This document shows, in pieces, positions 26,292 through 35,841 of a stretch of DNA of 47,839 bases. Each line of letters starts with the position of its first letter. Positions within the stretch are counted from its first letter, which is position 1. Below the pieces are notes generated by a model. It saw only the letters and a program-made list of their open reading frames with translations. It searched no databases and had not been told where the DNA came from. Location: the NCBI GenBank assembly GCA_027858955.1, contig JAQIBR010000214.1, forward strand, positions 1 to 47,839, written 5' to 3'. This DNA is from Bacteroidales bacterium. GTDB taxonomy: Bacteria; Bacteroidota; Bacteroidia; Bacteroidales; UBA12170. The position numbers and the translations under genes are program-made.

Positions 26292-27062
26292 ATGCATTTT
26301 TTAAAAAATAAATCAACAAGAGTACTATTGCAAATCATTAGTGCTCTTGTTTTATTAAGCCTAGTAATATCGTATATTTATTATAAGAATATCAATAGTT
26401 CTGTAGATCCTAGAATAGTTGGGGCCCGAACATTATACGAAAAATATAATACTTATGCTCAGCAGAATTCTTTCGATTCCGTTTTTATCTTAATGGATTC
26501 GATTGAAAGTATCTATAAATCTGTAGATCATTATAAGAACTCATATGAAATAGGGGTTTTATATAATAATAGAGCTGCTGCATTTTTAACTATTGCTCTT
26601 TACGCTGAAAATGGTGAGAATAAAAATTATTTTCAAGATTCGTTGATGAGTCTTGCCGAAACAGCAGCAATAGAAAGTATTAATTATTATGATAATTGGC
26701 TTAATATTTATCGGGATAAGAATATAATTGAGCTTAAACAATTATTGAAGAGCGATTTTTATATTGGACTAGATGGATATACTAAAGGACAGAATGAGAG
26801 ATTCTTAAAGAACAGAATTAAAGAAATAATTGAAGCTCAATCTGAAACAAAAAGAAGGCAATCGGTGAGTTATACTAATCTGGGTATTGTATATCGTTAC
26901 AAAGAAGATTATGAATCTGCAGCCAAAAGCTACAAAACAGCTTTGGAATTGTGGGAAAGAAATTTGGTAGCTGAAAATAACCTGAATGTTTTATTGGGGA
27001 GACCTTTGAGAAAAAGAAATTTTATCGAAAAAATGTTTCCGTCTTCGCGGGATAAAGATTAG
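26292..27062 (+). CDS. membrane-anchored TPR protein of unknown function
   Basis: A 256-residue protein with one N-terminal membrane helix (about residues 8-30, rich in L, I and V) and a mainly helical soluble part. The last 60 residues contain one good tetratricopeptide repeat, SYTNLGIVYRYKEDYESAAK then SYKTALELWERN. I place the start at the ATG at 26292, directly after the symporter TAA; a TTG at 26271 would extend the frame back into the symporter gene and is unnecessary. Tight spacing on both sides indicates a symporter operon member. It may scaffold the transporter, the porin or the inserted domain of the small subunit, which is inference. Confidence 0.82.
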   Translation: MHFLKNKSTRVLLQIISALVLLSLVISYIYYKNINSSVDPRIVGARTLYEKYNTYAQQNSFDSVFILMDSIESIYKSVDHYKNSYEIGVLYNNRAAAFLTIALYAENGENKNYFQDSLMSLAETAAIESINYYDNWLNIYRDKNIIELKQLLKSDFYIGLDGYTKGQNERFLKNRIKEIIEAQSETKRRQSVSYTNLGIVYRYKEDYESAAKSYKTALELWERNLVAENNLNVLLGRPLRKRNFIEKMFPSSRDKD

Positions 27063-27085
27063 AAATACATTTAAAGAATTATACT

Positions 27086-28369
27086 ATGAGAAGATCAATA
27101 ATATTATTTATGATTGGAATCCTTGCCACAACATCTTTTGCTCAGGAAAAAGAAAAAAGCTTTGGAATCAAATTCTCAGGTTTTGTAAAAAGCGATTTTT
27201 ATTTTGATTCTCGGCAAACAGTAGCGGCTAGAGAAGGCCATTTTTTGCTTTGGCCTTCGTCCGAAATGCTTGATGTTAATGGCGTGGATATTAATGATAA
27301 ATCAAACTTTAATTTTCTTGCTGTACAATCTCGCTTAAGTGGTACGATTTCCGGACCTGATGCTTTTGGAGCCAAAACTTCAGGGAAAATTGAAGGAGAC
27401 TTTTTTGCGCAAGCCAACGATAATATTAATCTTTTTAGATTAAGGCACGCCTTTATTAAATTGAATTGGGACAATACAGAATTATTGGCCGGGCAGTATT
27501 GGAACCCGCTATTTGTTACAGGATGTTTCCCTGGAACAGTTTCTTTCAATACAGGAACCCCTTTGCAATCTTTTGCACGTAATCCACAATTGAGATTGAC
27601 CCAAAAATATGGTAATATCCAAATTGTATTAGCCGCTCTTGCTCAACGCGATTATACCTCAAGAGGACCTGATCCAGCAAACAATGCAGCTACTAAAGTG
27701 AGTTCCGAATTCTTAAGAAACTCATCCATCCCTGATATGCACTTTCAGATTCAGTATACCATGAAAAATACAGAAAAGGGAAGTACCATCCTTTTTGGAG
27801 CAGGTGCTGCATACAAAACACTTATTCCTCGTTTATCTTCTTTTGTAGGTGTTAGCACATATGCTGTGGATGAAACAGTTGGCGGATTTACAGCAATTGC
27901 TTTTTCGAAATTAGCATTCAAAACGATAACACTAAAATTCCAGGGCCGATATGGCGAAAATATTGCCGATTTACTTTCTGTAAGTGGTTTTGCCGTGCAA
28001 GATGTAGTAAACCCGATTAGTGGTGAACGTAGCTATACACCTTTAAAAAACAACTCTTTTTGGGGTGAAATTCATAGCAATGGTACTAAAGTACAAGTAG
28101 GTATTTTTGGTGGTTATCTTAAAAACTTAGGTACCAAAGAAGAAATGTCAAACTCAACGAATTCTGTATACGGCTTGGCAACTAATATTGAATCACTCTA
28201 TAGAGTTTCTCCACGTATTGTTTTTATTTCCAATAAAACAAAGTTGGCATGCGAAGTGGAATATACATCTGCGGCTTACGGTAATAATTACGATTCATTT
28301 TATATTCCGGCTACTACTGCTTCTACATCAAACCTGAGACTTCTCTTTAGTGCCATTTATGCATTTTAA
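27086..28369 (+). CDS. DcaP-like outer membrane porin
   Basis: A 427-residue beta-barrel protein with a signal peptide (1-19, ending SFAQ). The first strands, FGIKFSGFVKSDFYFDSRQT, and LAVQSRLSGTISGPDAFG then KIEGDFFAQ are those of DcaP-type trimeric porins, and the chain ends with an aromatic residue (SAIYAF) as outer-membrane barrels do. DcaP porins pass negatively charged solutes such as dicarboxylates, which fits a carboxylate symporter encoded 0.8 kb upstream in the same orientation. Together they would give an uptake path across both membranes. The specificity is inferred from context. Confidence 0.85.
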   Translation: MRRSIILFMIGILATTSFAQEKEKSFGIKFSGFVKSDFYFDSRQTVAAREGHFLLWPSSEMLDVNGVDINDKSNFNFLAVQSRLSGTISGPDAFGAKTSGKIEGDFFAQANDNINLFRLRHAFIKLNWDNTELLAGQYWNPLFVTGCFPGTVSFNTGTPLQSFARNPQLRLTQKYGNIQIVLAALAQRDYTSRGPDPANNAATKVSSEFLRNSSIPDMHFQIQYTMKNTEKGSTILFGAGAAYKTLIPRLSSFVGVSTYAVDETVGGFTAIAFSKLAFKTITLKFQGRYGENIADLLSVSGFAVQDVVNPISGERSYTPLKNNSFWGEIHSNGTKVQVGIFGGYLKNLGTKEEMSNSTNSVYGLATNIESLYRVSPRIVFISNKTKLACEVEYTSAAYGNNYDSFYIPATTASTSNLRLLFSAIYAF

Positions 28370-28385
28370 GTTTAGATGAATTTAA

Positions 28386-29132
28386 ATGAAAATTGCCATC
28401 ATCACCGATATTCATGAAGATATTATAAGCTTAATCGAGGCCTTAAGAAAAATTGATAAATATCGTTGTGACGAAATCGTATGTTTAGGCGATATATCAG
28501 GATATAGCATCCCTTATTATACCTATCTCCAAAGCAGGAATGCTCATGAGTGTTTGGCTTTGATAAAATCGAACTGTAAAACCGTTGTCCTCGGAAATCA
28601 TGATATACATGCAGGAAGCATAATTCCAGAGAACAATTCATTTTTTGATTTTCCTAAAAACTGGTATCAATTAGATTACCATCACAAACGTAAACTAGCC
28701 AATAATAGCATTTGGCTGCACGAAGAAAATGATCTGAATCCTTTGTATACGGAAGAAGATACGGTTTATTTAAAATCTTTACCCGAATTTGCTGTCCATA
28801 ATAGTTCCGAATTGAATATTTTGTTTTCTCATTATATATATCCTAATATTTCTGGTATTAAAAAAGAGTTTCATACTTATCCTGATGAATTTAGAGATCA
28901 TTTTAGATTTATGGAAGCAAAGGAATGTAAAATTAGTTTTTCGGGTCATTCCCATATTAAAGGGTTTTATACTGTTGATAAAAATAAGTATAAACAATAC
29001 GGCTACAAATCTCTGGAATTAAAAACTGAACCCATTTGCTATGGGCTTCCACCAATTACAAATCAGCAAAAAAGAAGTGGGTTTTGTATTCTGGATTTGA
29101 ATAATCGTATTGTTCATATTAAACGATTGTAA
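28386..29132 (+). CDS. calcineurin-like metallophosphoesterase
   Basis: A 248-residue cytoplasmic phosphoesterase. The dinuclear metal site is complete: D8 and H10 in ITDIHED, D36 in CLGDISG, N71 and H72 in VVLGNHDIH, H149 in LFSHY, and H188 and H190 in SGHSHIKG. The family hydrolyses phosphomonoesters, cyclic nucleotides or nucleotide adducts, and the substrate here is unknown. It starts 16 nt after the porin stop and lies 72 nt before the DUF294 nucleotidyltransferase-like gene. A phosphoesterase next to a nucleotidyl-transferring domain raises the possibility that one reverses the modification made by the other. Confidence 0.9.
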   Translation: MKIAIITDIHEDIISLIEALRKIDKYRCDEIVCLGDISGYSIPYYTYLQSRNAHECLALIKSNCKTVVLGNHDIHAGSIIPENNSFFDFPKNWYQLDYHHKRKLANNSIWLHEENDLNPLYTEEDTVYLKSLPEFAVHNSSELNILFSHYIYPNISGIKKEFHTYPDEFRDHFRFMEAKECKISFSGHSHIKGFYTVDKNKYKQYGYKSLELKTEPICYGLPPITNQQKRSGFCILDLNNRIVHIKRL

Positions 29133-29204
29133 TTATTTATTACGCTTAAAGTTGAAATTGAATTCTATTAATTCTTAAATTGTTTAAGCTAAAAAGAGTA
29201 ACAA

Positions 29205-31712
29205 ATGCCTGAAAAAGATTTACATAAGTTCTTTTTAAGTATCGTTTTCCCATCCATTTTAGCGATAATTTTATTTGTACTCTCCATTTTCGTTGTGATA
29301 TTGCCAAGTTTCGAAAGGAGTATCATGGAAAAGAAAAAGGAAGGGATAAGTGAATTAACAAATATTGTTACGAGTTTAATAGAAGAGTACAATCAAGAAT
29401 ATATCAGTAATAAAATCTCTAAAGCTGAAGCCCAAAGAATAGCCCTTTCTAAAATTGAGCAAATTAGGTACGGTGGAGAGAACAAAGATTATTTCTGGAT
29501 AATAGACGAGTATCCGGTTATGATTATGCATCCGTATAGGCATGAATTAATAAATACCGATTTAACAGATTATACTGACGCTAATGGCAAGAAGTTATTT
29601 GTTGAAGCAACTAAAATGGTCAAGAAAAATGGACATGGATTTGTTGATTATATGTGGCAATGGAAGGATGATTCAACTTTAATAGTTCCCAAGTTATCTT
29701 ATGTAAAAGGCTACCAGCCCTGGGGATGGATAATAGGTACCGGAATTTATCTGGAAGATGTTAAGCATGAGATTAAAAGTTTGAAAAATCATCAGGTAAG
29801 AATTGCTCTATTTATAAGCTTGCTTCTTACCATCATCTTGTCTTATGTGATACGCCAAAGTTTAAATATCGAAAATAAAAGAAAAAAGGCCGAATCTAAA
29901 CTTTTATTATCCAAGCAAAAATACAAGTCGCTGGTAACTGCTTCTTCAGAAGGGACCTTAATGATTTTGAATAAAAACATCATTTTTTCAAATATTAAAT
30001 TCAGCAATTTGATTGGCTATGATACTCTTCAGCTAGGGTCTCTAAAATTTGAAGATATCTTCACAGCAGAATGGGAAGATCTTATTTCCTCTTTTGATGA
30101 TCCTAAAAAGTCGCAAACGCTTGAGACCAAAATCAAATGTAAGGATGGAAGCGAAAAAGATGTCATTCTTTCGGTATCAAGAATAAAGTATGCTACAGAT
30201 TATGGATATATTATAATCACCAAAGAAATCACTCACCAAAAACAAATAGAAAAAGAAACTGAGCAGCTGAGTCAAGAATTACAGACTTCTCTTTTGCTTA
30301 TGAATCAACCACTTAAGCCTTATGTCAATGAGATCATTAAATGCTCGGTTGAAACAAGTATAGAAGAAGCTGTTTTATTAATGACAAGAAAAAAGAGAAA
30401 TATCCTTTTTGTCCATAAAGAGAATAAGATAATAGGAATAATTAATAATAGCGATTTAAAAAAGCGTGTTTTAGCTCAAAAACTCAATACTCAAAAACCT
30501 GTGATGGAAATAATGACTTCACCAGTTATTTCTATTTCCGAAAATGCACTTATATATGAAGCAGTTCTGCTATTAAGGAAAAAAAACATTACCCATTTGG
30601 CTATAAGAAATCAAGAAGGCGAAATCAAAGGAGTTATAAGCTATGTGGCAATTATAAGCTTGCAGCAAAATGCTGTCAGTTATTTAATAAAAGAGATTGA
30701 GCTTGCCGAAAATAGCGTAGATCTTGAAAAAGTTCAAAAAAGACTTTCCGTTATTGTGAATGCTCTTATCGAAAGTGGTGATAAAACTCATAATATTACA
30801 CGAATCATCACTTCAGTTGCTGATGCCATTGCAATTCGGGTTATTCAACTCACTATTGAAGATATAGGTGAAGCACCTTGCGATTTTGCATTTATGGTTA
30901 TGGGTAGCGAAGGGCGTAAGGAACAAACTTTGTCTACAGATCAAGACAATGCAATAGTATTTGAGAATCTGGAACCAGATAAATTGGCCGTAGCTCACAG
31001 CTATTTTAAAAAACTAGGGAAGGAAGTAAGCAAAACATTGAATGAAGTGGGTTATAAATTTTGCGATGGAGATATAATGGCCCAAAATCCAAAATGGGCA
31101 CAACCTTTATCAGTTTGGAAAGACTACTTTTCAGAATGGATTAACACTAGTGATCCTCAAAGTATTATGGATGCTTGTATATTCTTTGATTTTAGGTGTG
31201 TGTATGGTAACAATACTTTAATAAACGATTTACGTTTGCATGTAAATAAAACCATAGATCATAAATCTATTTTCTTTTATCATTTGGCTCAATTTATTAC
31301 TAGCTATAAACCTCCGCTTAGTTTGTTTGGGAAAATAATAGGAGCAAAGCCTGCCAGCAATCATACCTATTTGGATATTAAAAAAATACTACTTCCTATT
31401 ACTGGTTTTGTCCGCATCTATGCATTGCTTTCTAAATTGCATAAAACCAATACATTAGATAGAGTAGAGCAACTTTATCTCAAGCAGGTAATTGACAAAG
31501 CAATGTATAATGACTTAGTTTTAACCTACAATTATTTGATGCATATCCGTCTTCGCTCTCAGACGTGGAACATTCTACAAAATAAAACACCCGATAACAT
31601 GGTAAATATGGATGAGTTAAGCCATATTGAAATTGCTACGATAAAGAAATTCTTTGCTTCAATAAATAATCTTCAGATTAAACTAAATTTTGATTTTAAA
31701 GGAACATTGTAG
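29205..31712 (+). CDS. Cache-PAS-CBS-DUF294 nucleotidyltransferase-like signalling protein
   Basis: An 835-residue transmembrane signalling protein. The order is: membrane helix (7-33); a single-Cache periplasmic domain (about 36-195) with DYFWIIDEYPVMIMHP and QPWGWIIGTGIYL; membrane helix (198-216); PAS domain (about 235-345); two CBS motifs (about 370-425 and 433-490); a DUF294 nucleotidyltransferase-like domain with GSEGRKEQTLSTDQDNA at 567-583 (D579 and D581 as metal ligands); and a DUF294 C-terminal domain (about 680-830). The CBS-DUF294 core is often encoded near VC_2705/DUF4212 symporters. Here it is fused to an extracellular Cache sensor. The usual cyclic-nucleotide domain is absent. 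The target of the transferase domain is not known. Confidence 0.88.
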   Translation: MPEKDLHKFFLSIVFPSILAIILFVLSIFVVILPSFERSIMEKKKEGISELTNIVTSLIEEYNQEYISNKISKAEAQRIALSKIEQIRYGGENKDYFWIIDEYPVMIMHPYRHELINTDLTDYTDANGKKLFVEATKMVKKNGHGFVDYMWQWKDDSTLIVPKLSYVKGYQPWGWIIGTGIYLEDVKHEIKSLKNHQVRIALFISLLLTIILSYVIRQSLNIENKRKKAESKLLLSKQKYKSLVTASSEGTLMILNKNIIFSNIKFSNLIGYDTLQLGSLKFEDIFTAEWEDLISSFDDPKKSQTLETKIKCKDGSEKDVILSVSRIKYATDYGYIIITKEITHQKQIEKETEQLSQELQTSLLLMNQPLKPYVNEIIKCSVETSIEEAVLLMTRKKRNILFVHKENKIIGIINNSDLKKRVLAQKLNTQKPVMEIMTSPVISISENALIYEAVLLLRKKNITHLAIRNQEGEIKGVISYVAIISLQQNAVSYLIKEIELAENSVDLEKVQKRLSVIVNALIESGDKTHNITRIITSVADAIAIRVIQLTIEDIGEAPCDFAFMVMGSEGRKEQTLSTDQDNAIVFENLEPDKLAVAHSYFKKLGKEVSKTLNEVGYKFCDGDIMAQNPKWAQPLSVWKDYFSEWINTSDPQSIMDACIFFDFRCVYGNNTLINDLRLHVNKTIDHKSIFFYHLAQFITSYKPPLSLFGKIIGAKPASNHTYLDIKKILLPITGFVRIYALLSKLHKTNTLDRVEQLYLKQVIDKAMYNDLVLTYNYLMHIRLRSQTWNILQNKTPDNMVNMDELSHIEIATIKKFFASINNLQIKLNFDFKGTL

Positions 31713-31812
31713 TATTGTTGAGTATAAATTAAAGATGTTAAATTTTTCTAAAAAAAATGCTTTATTTCGTAACATTTATCAGATTTGTATGTCAAATATA
31801 AATATTTCAAAT

Positions 31813-31820
31813 TATCTTTG
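31813..31820 (+). promoter_or_regulatory. putative -7 box (TATCTTTG) for the LolA-like gene
   Basis: Matches TAnnTTTG in the 198-bp gap upstream of the gene at 31911, with a TTTG about 25 nt before it (31784-31787), slightly beyond the usual spacing. The leader also contains a small TTACC/GGTAA hairpin near 31870-31885. No gene is visible elsewhere in this gap. Confidence 0.35.
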
Positions 31821-31910
31821 ATTTCAAGATATAGAAAATCGAGTAATATTTAAAAGTACATAAATAGATATTACCCTAAGGTAACACATTAAAAAACAAA
31901 ATATTCACTT

Positions 31911-32693
31911 ATGAAAACATTAAAATTATTATTTGTAGCATTAATTGTAAGTTTTTCTACACAAATTAACGCTCAAACTGCTGATGAAATTATTGCTAAC
32001 TATTTTGAAAATACTGGTGGAGTAGAAGCTTGGCAAAAAATTGAAGGTATGAAGATGAGTGCTAAGGTCAATCAAGGTGGAATGGAAATTCCTTTGGAAA
32101 TCATTCAATTAAAGAATGGTAAGCAAATGACCGTTATCAATTTCCAAGGAAAAGAAATTAAACAAGGCGTTTTTAACGGAGAGGTTTTATGGAGTACCAA
32201 TTTTATGACTCAGAAAGCAGAAAAGGGTGATCAAGAAACTACTGACAATATGAAACGTCAGATGCACGAGTTTCCTGATCCGTTTTTGAACTACAAAGAC
32301 AATGGTTACACAGTTGAATTGCTTGGCAAAGAAGAAATTGATGGGACAGAAACCTTCAAACTTAAGCTTTCAAAAGTGCCTATGATTGTTGATGGAATAG
32401 AAGAAGAAAATGTTTCTTACTATTTCTTTGATACTGAAAATTTTGTTCCTATTGTAGTTCAATCTGAAATTAAAGCCGGACCAATGAAAGGACAATCCTC
32501 AGAATCTAAGATGAGCGATTACCAAGAAGTTGGTGATGTATATATGCCATTTTCAATGACTCAAGGCTTAAAAGGTCAGCCCGGACAGACTATTGCAATA
32601 GATAAAATTGAGTTAAACCCTCAAATTGATGATAAGGAATTTGAATTTCCTGAAGAAGAAGCTGTTGAAACAACCATAGAAGAAATTAAATAA
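31911..32693 (+). CDS. periplasmic LolA/lipoprotein-sorting-like protein
   Basis: A 260-residue exported protein with a clear signal peptide (1-21, ending INAQ). The mature part begins TADEIIANYFENTGGVEAWQ, then KIEGMKMSAKVNQGGMEIPL, a beta-rich pattern found in Bacteroidota proteins annotated as outer-membrane-lipoprotein-sorting or LolA-like. It ends in a very acidic tail, EFPEEEAVETTIEEIK. There is no lipobox cysteine. It has its own terminator and precedes the large Asp-box protein by 67 nt. The function, probably binding a lipid or lipoprotein in the periplasm, is inferred from fold class only. Confidence 0.75.
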   Translation: MKTLKLLFVALIVSFSTQINAQTADEIIANYFENTGGVEAWQKIEGMKMSAKVNQGGMEIPLEIIQLKNGKQMTVINFQGKEIKQGVFNGEVLWSTNFMTQKAEKGDQETTDNMKRQMHEFPDPFLNYKDNGYTVELLGKEEIDGTETFKLKLSKVPMIVDGIEEENVSYYFFDTENFVPIVVQSEIKAGPMKGQSSESKMSDYQEVGDVYMPFSMTQGLKGQPGQTIAIDKIELNPQIDDKEFEFPEEEAVETTIEEIK

Positions 32694-32704
32694 TAGAATT
32701 ATTA

Positions 32705-32735
32705 AATCCTCAATAAGTTTTATTGGGGATTTTTA
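32705..32735 (+). terminator. intrinsic terminator after the LolA-like gene
   Basis: An 11-bp stem (32705-32715 with 32721-32731, one G-U pair) with a 5-nt loop runs into a short T tract, 12 nt after the stop codon. Confidence 0.75.
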
Positions 32736-32760
32736 TATTAACGTAATCAAATTAACCGTT

Positions 32761-35700
32761 ATGAAGAAATTATTTTTTGCTATCGTTTTGAGTATTGGTA
32801 TTTTGTCTTTTAACTCTACTGCACAAACGGCTGAAACAATAGATGCTTCCAGATTATTTGGAAGTTTAACTGCCCGTCATATTGGACCTGCTCTAATGAG
32901 TGGTCGAATTAACGATATGGAAGTACATCCAAGCAACCCTCGAATAATTTATACAGGAACTGCCGGTGGCGGTGTTTGGAAATCGAATGATGCCGGAACA
33001 ACTTTCAATCCAATTTTTGATGATTATTGTCAGTCAATTGGTGCTGTTACATTAGATCCAAACGATCCTGATAATGTTATTTATGTCGGAACAGGTGAAA
33101 CTTGGCCACGTAATAGCGTATCCATTGGTGATGGTCTGTATAAATCTGTTGATGGCGGTTCTAACTGGATAAAAATGGGTTTTGAGAACTCAGAACGGAT
33201 TGCCAATATCATTGTAAATCCAAGCAATTCAGATGAGATTTATGTAGCGGTATTAGGTGCTCTTTGGTCGGATAGTGAGGACAGAGGAGTATATAAAACT
33301 ACAGATGGAGGAACAACTTGGGAAAAAGTTCTATACATAAATCAGAAAACAGGATGTGCTGATATGGCAATGGATCCATCGAATCCAAATGTGCTCTATG
33401 CATCAATGTGGGAATTTAGAAGAACTGCATGGTCATTTGAATCGGGCGGAGATTTTAGTGCCCTTTATAAATCTATTGACGCTGGAAAAACCTGGAATAA
33501 AATCCACAATGGTTTCCCTGAAGGCCAATTAGGTCGTCTAGCTATCGCTATAGCACCTTCGAATCCTAATATTTTATATACAGTTATTGAAGCCGAAGAA
33601 GATTTAAGAAAAGGACTTTATAGGAGTGATGATGCAGGTGAAAATTGGAATCAATTGAATAATGATTTTGGAATTACTGTTCGTCCTTTTTATTTCTCAA
33701 GAATAGTTGTTGATCCTAAAAATCCTGATGTTGTTATTAAAGCAGGTCTAAATGGTTCCATTTCTAGAGATGGTGGCAAAACATTTAAGAGTTTAGGAAG
33801 AATGCACAGCGATATTCATGATATCGCTTTTGATATAAATAATTCTGATATTATTTATGCAGGTACTGATGGAGGTATTTATCGATCCTGGAATGGTGGA
33901 ACAACTATGGAAATAGTTGAAAATCTTCCTTTATCGCAATTTTATCACGTTAGCGTTGATAATGCCGAACCTTATAACGTTTATGGTGGATTGCAGGACA
34001 ATGGATCCTGGTATGGTCCTTCATCTTCAGGTGGTGGTATCGAAGCACGTGATTGGAATTCAGTAGGAGCAGGTGATGGTTTTAGAGTTTTACGTCATCC
34101 TAAAAAAAATATTATTTATTCCGAAATGCAAGGTGCCGACAATGTTTGGCGCTATGATGTAGATAATAAATTAGTAAAGACCATCCAACCATTGCCGGTA
34201 AAAGGAAATCCAAAATTACGTTTTAATTGGAATGCTCCAATGGCGATTAGTACTCATCAACCAGATAGGTTTTATATGGGAAGTCAATTTCTTCATAAAT
34301 CGGAAGATATGGGAGATACCTGGACTATAATCTCACCCGATTTAACAACCAACAATAAAAGTAAACAAGAGCAGGAAAGTTCAGGTGGATTGTCTGTTGA
34401 TAATTCAGGAGCCGAAAATCATACAACTATTTTTACAATTGCTGAATCAACCTTTGATGAAAATATTATTTGGGTCGGCACCGATGATGGAAATGTTCAA
34501 TTAACCACTGATGGAGGACAAACTTGGACTAATACTTCTGCTAATATTGCCGGACTACCTAAGAATACCTGGGTATATCATATCGAAGCAAGTGTGCATG
34601 ATAAAGCAACTGCTTATGCTGTGTTTGAAGGTCATACACATGGAGACATGAAGCCCTACGCTTTTAAAACCAGCGATTTCGGAAAAACTTGGACTAACAT
34701 TATTACAGATGATGTAAAAGGCTTTGCCAGAAATTTACAAGAAGACTATGTGAATCCAAATTTACTATTTCTAGGAACAGAATTTGGATTATTTATCACA
34801 CTCGATGGTGGAAACAGTTGGGCTAAGTTTACCAATAATATGCCTGCTGTTGCTGTTCATCATATTGAAATGCATGCCGGTACCAACGATTTGGTAATGG
34901 GAACTCACGGTCGCGGTATTATTATTATTGATGATATTTCTCCTTTGCGAGAAATTACTCCTGAAGTATTGAAAGAGAAATTGCATTTCTTTACTAGTAA
35001 ACCTACGGTTATGAAAGATCAAGGTGGATTTGGTAGTAATTTTGGAACAGAAACACAATTTGTTGGACAAAATCCAAGTACTGCAGCTCAAATCAAGTAT
35101 TTGCTCCCAAAACGCCATACATTTGGCAAAATGACTTTTGAAATTCAGGATATGAATGGCAAAGTAATTTCAACATTGGGTGCAGGAAAATCAAAAGGAA
35201 TTAATATTGTGAACTGGTTTTATTCAATTCGTCAGCCTAAAACGGCGAAAGGAAAGACTTTTAGTTTTGGTGGATTTACATCACCCAGAGTTAAAGCAGG
35301 ACAATATAAAGCTGTGATTACAAAAGGTAAAGAAACATTTGAGCATGTATTTGAAGTTGTTTATGACAAACACTCAGGATTGTCCGCTGAGGAAAGAGAA
35401 TTGAAGTTTAATACGACGATGAAAATGTATGATATGACCGAAGAGTTAGCCTATATAGTTTATGAATTAGATGCTATCTTAGATGCTGTAAATAAGGATA
35501 ATAAAAAGCTGATTTCGTCGTTAAATTCGCTTAAAGAAACTTTGGTCATTACTACCGGCGATAATTATGTTGGATCGGCAGAACCTCAATTAAGAGAGAA
35601 AATGGCAGATTTATATGCTAAAATTGCAGGCAGTTACGATAAACCTACTAGCAATGAACTTGGAAATTTGAGTATTATTGAAGAGCGCTTTGAAACAGCT

Positions 35701-35784
35701 AAGAAAGATTTTGCAAAACTTAAAAAGAAAGCAAAACTTGATGATTTAGTATTAAAGTCGTTTGATGAGTTTATTAAAGAATAA
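32761..35784 (+). CDS. secreted Asp-box (BNR/sortilin-like) beta-propeller protein
   Basis: A 1007-residue exported protein with a signal peptide (1-22, ending NSTAQ). About ten Asp-box motifs of the form S/T-x-D-x-G-x-T/S-W/F are spread over residues 70-680, for example SVDGGSNW, TTDGGTTWEK, SIDAGKTWNK, TTDGGQTWTN and TLDGGNSWAKF, as in VPS10/sortilin-type beta-propellers. The region after about residue 720 is a beta-domain, and the last 140 residues are helical and charged. The family is often annotated as glycosyl hydrolase, but I see no catalytic assignment and would call it a propeller protein of unknown activity. The chain ends without a type IX secretion tail that I can recognise. Confidence 0.88.
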   Translation: MKKLFFAIVLSIGILSFNSTAQTAETIDASRLFGSLTARHIGPALMSGRINDMEVHPSNPRIIYTGTAGGGVWKSNDAGTTFNPIFDDYCQSIGAVTLDPNDPDNVIYVGTGETWPRNSVSIGDGLYKSVDGGSNWIKMGFENSERIANIIVNPSNSDEIYVAVLGALWSDSEDRGVYKTTDGGTTWEKVLYINQKTGCADMAMDPSNPNVLYASMWEFRRTAWSFESGGDFSALYKSIDAGKTWNKIHNGFPEGQLGRLAIAIAPSNPNILYTVIEAEEDLRKGLYRSDDAGENWNQLNNDFGITVRPFYFSRIVVDPKNPDVVIKAGLNGSISRDGGKTFKSLGRMHSDIHDIAFDINNSDIIYAGTDGGIYRSWNGGTTMEIVENLPLSQFYHVSVDNAEPYNVYGGLQDNGSWYGPSSSGGGIEARDWNSVGAGDGFRVLRHPKKNIIYSEMQGADNVWRYDVDNKLVKTIQPLPVKGNPKLRFNWNAPMAISTHQPDRFYMGSQFLHKSEDMGDTWTIISPDLTTNNKSKQEQESSGGLSVDNSGAENHTTIFTIAESTFDENIIWVGTDDGNVQLTTDGGQTWTNTSANIAGLPKNTWVYHIEASVHDKATAYAVFEGHTHGDMKPYAFKTSDFGKTWTNIITDDVKGFARNLQEDYVNPNLLFLGTEFGLFITLDGGNSWAKFTNNMPAVAVHHIEMHAGTNDLVMGTHGRGIIIIDDISPLREITPEVLKEKLHFFTSKPTVMKDQGGFGSNFGTETQFVGQNPSTAAQIKYLLPKRHTFGKMTFEIQDMNGKVISTLGAGKSKGINIVNWFYSIRQPKTAKGKTFSFGGFTSPRVKAGQYKAVITKGKETFEHVFEVVYDKHSGLSAEERELKFNTTMKMYDMTEELAYIVYELDAILDAVNKDNKKLISSLNSLKETLVITTGDNYVGSAEPQLREKMADLYAKIAGSYDKPTSNELGNLSIIEERFETAKKDFAKLKKKAKLDDLVLKSFDEFIKE

Positions 35785-35799
35785 AAGATAATAAAGTGT

Positions 35800-35829
35800 T
35801 AAAAGCCGATTGAAAGATCGGCTTTTTTT
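35800..35829. terminator. bidirectional intrinsic terminator
   Basis: A perfect 10-bp stem (35801-35810 with 35817-35826) with a 6-nt loop, continuing into seven T on the + strand and four T on the minus strand. It lies between the convergent Asp-box gene and GT39-like gene and can serve both. Confidence 0.9.
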
Positions 35830-35841
35830 ATGCTTATTCAT

